A program made the translations under genes and the position numbers. 6,866 nucleotides of DNA from Spirochaeta sp. Lineage in GTDB: Bacteria > Spirochaetota > Spirochaetia > DSM-2461. Below, piece by piece: positions 6,807 to 6,866 of this stretch (its first letter is position 1; every line of letters starts with the position of its first letter). The stretch spans positions 1 to 6,866 of the forward strand of contig DAOVYP010000124.1 in NCBI GenBank assembly GCA_030635565.1, read 5' to 3'. A model generated the notes under the pieces. It did not search any database, was not told where the DNA came from, and saw only the letters and a list, made by a program, of their open reading frames with translations.

Positions 6807-6866
6807 CCCCTCGGGAATGAAACGATAAAGAAAGATCGAATTATAATATTTTCTTGACGGGGCCGG

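Larger units (their letters stand above)
6687..6866. other. Intergenic region upstream of pckA, A+T-rich toward the right edge
   Basis: This 180-bp stretch has no gene that I can support. Its outer part (6817-6853) is clearly richer in A+T than the rest of the window. It contains an overlapping ATTATAAT that reads TATAAT on both strands (6842-6847 on plus, 6845-6840 on minus), and a plus-strand TTGACG at 6854-6859 whose matching -10 would lie beyond the edge. This suggests a divergent gene starting to the right, which cannot be seen. Confidence 0.5.

Noticed and set aside
1..6866. Search for a previously undescribed system, such as a defence island, retron, toxin-antitoxin pair, CRISPR or mobile element
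   Set aside because: No repeat arrays, transposase or recombinase motifs, small toxin-like gene pairs or reverse transcriptase motifs were seen. All substantial frames are accounted for by five recognised families with unrelated roles.

Overview
The window is about 57% G+C by eye and densely coded. It holds five protein genes, the first cut by the left edge, and no mobile element, CRISPR array, tRNA or rRNA that I can see. The set looks like ordinary chromosomal housekeeping and accessory metabolism. The organism cannot be fixed from one window. The GTP-type PEP carboxykinase belongs to a divergent bacterial subtype, and the CapA-like lipoprotein has an N-terminal segment that I recall from spirochaete homologues. 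A fairly G+C-rich, free-living spirochaete is therefore a reasonable but unproven guess.

The left half is a rightward run. It starts with the 3' part of an aldo/keto reductase (1-831), followed after 51 bp by a YgiQ-family radical SAM protein (883-2697). After a further 84 bp comes a CapA/PGA_cap-type metallophosphatase-like lipoprotein (2782-4212). No convincing terminator lies between them, so they may be co-transcribed, but nothing in their predicted functions ties them into one pathway.

The right half runs leftward. A GTP-dependent phosphoenolpyruvate carboxykinase (4788-6686, pckA-type) has a clear Shine-Dalgarno sequence and is followed by two hairpins, the second a good intrinsic terminator. 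Beyond it is a small truncated haemoglobin gene (4215-4649) with its own candidate promoter. The globin gene converges on the CapA gene, with only 2 bp between the two stop codons and no terminator visible there.

The right edge (6687-6866) is a 180-bp intergenic stretch that becomes A+T-rich. It carries promoter-like sequences for pckA and possibly for a divergent gene outside the window.

I found no compelling new multi-gene system. The points most worth checking are an altered guanine-binding segment in the PEP carboxykinase, the unassigned N-terminal domain of the CapA-like protein, a promoter geometry that would make the globin mRNA nearly leaderless, and the stop-to-stop convergence of two genes.
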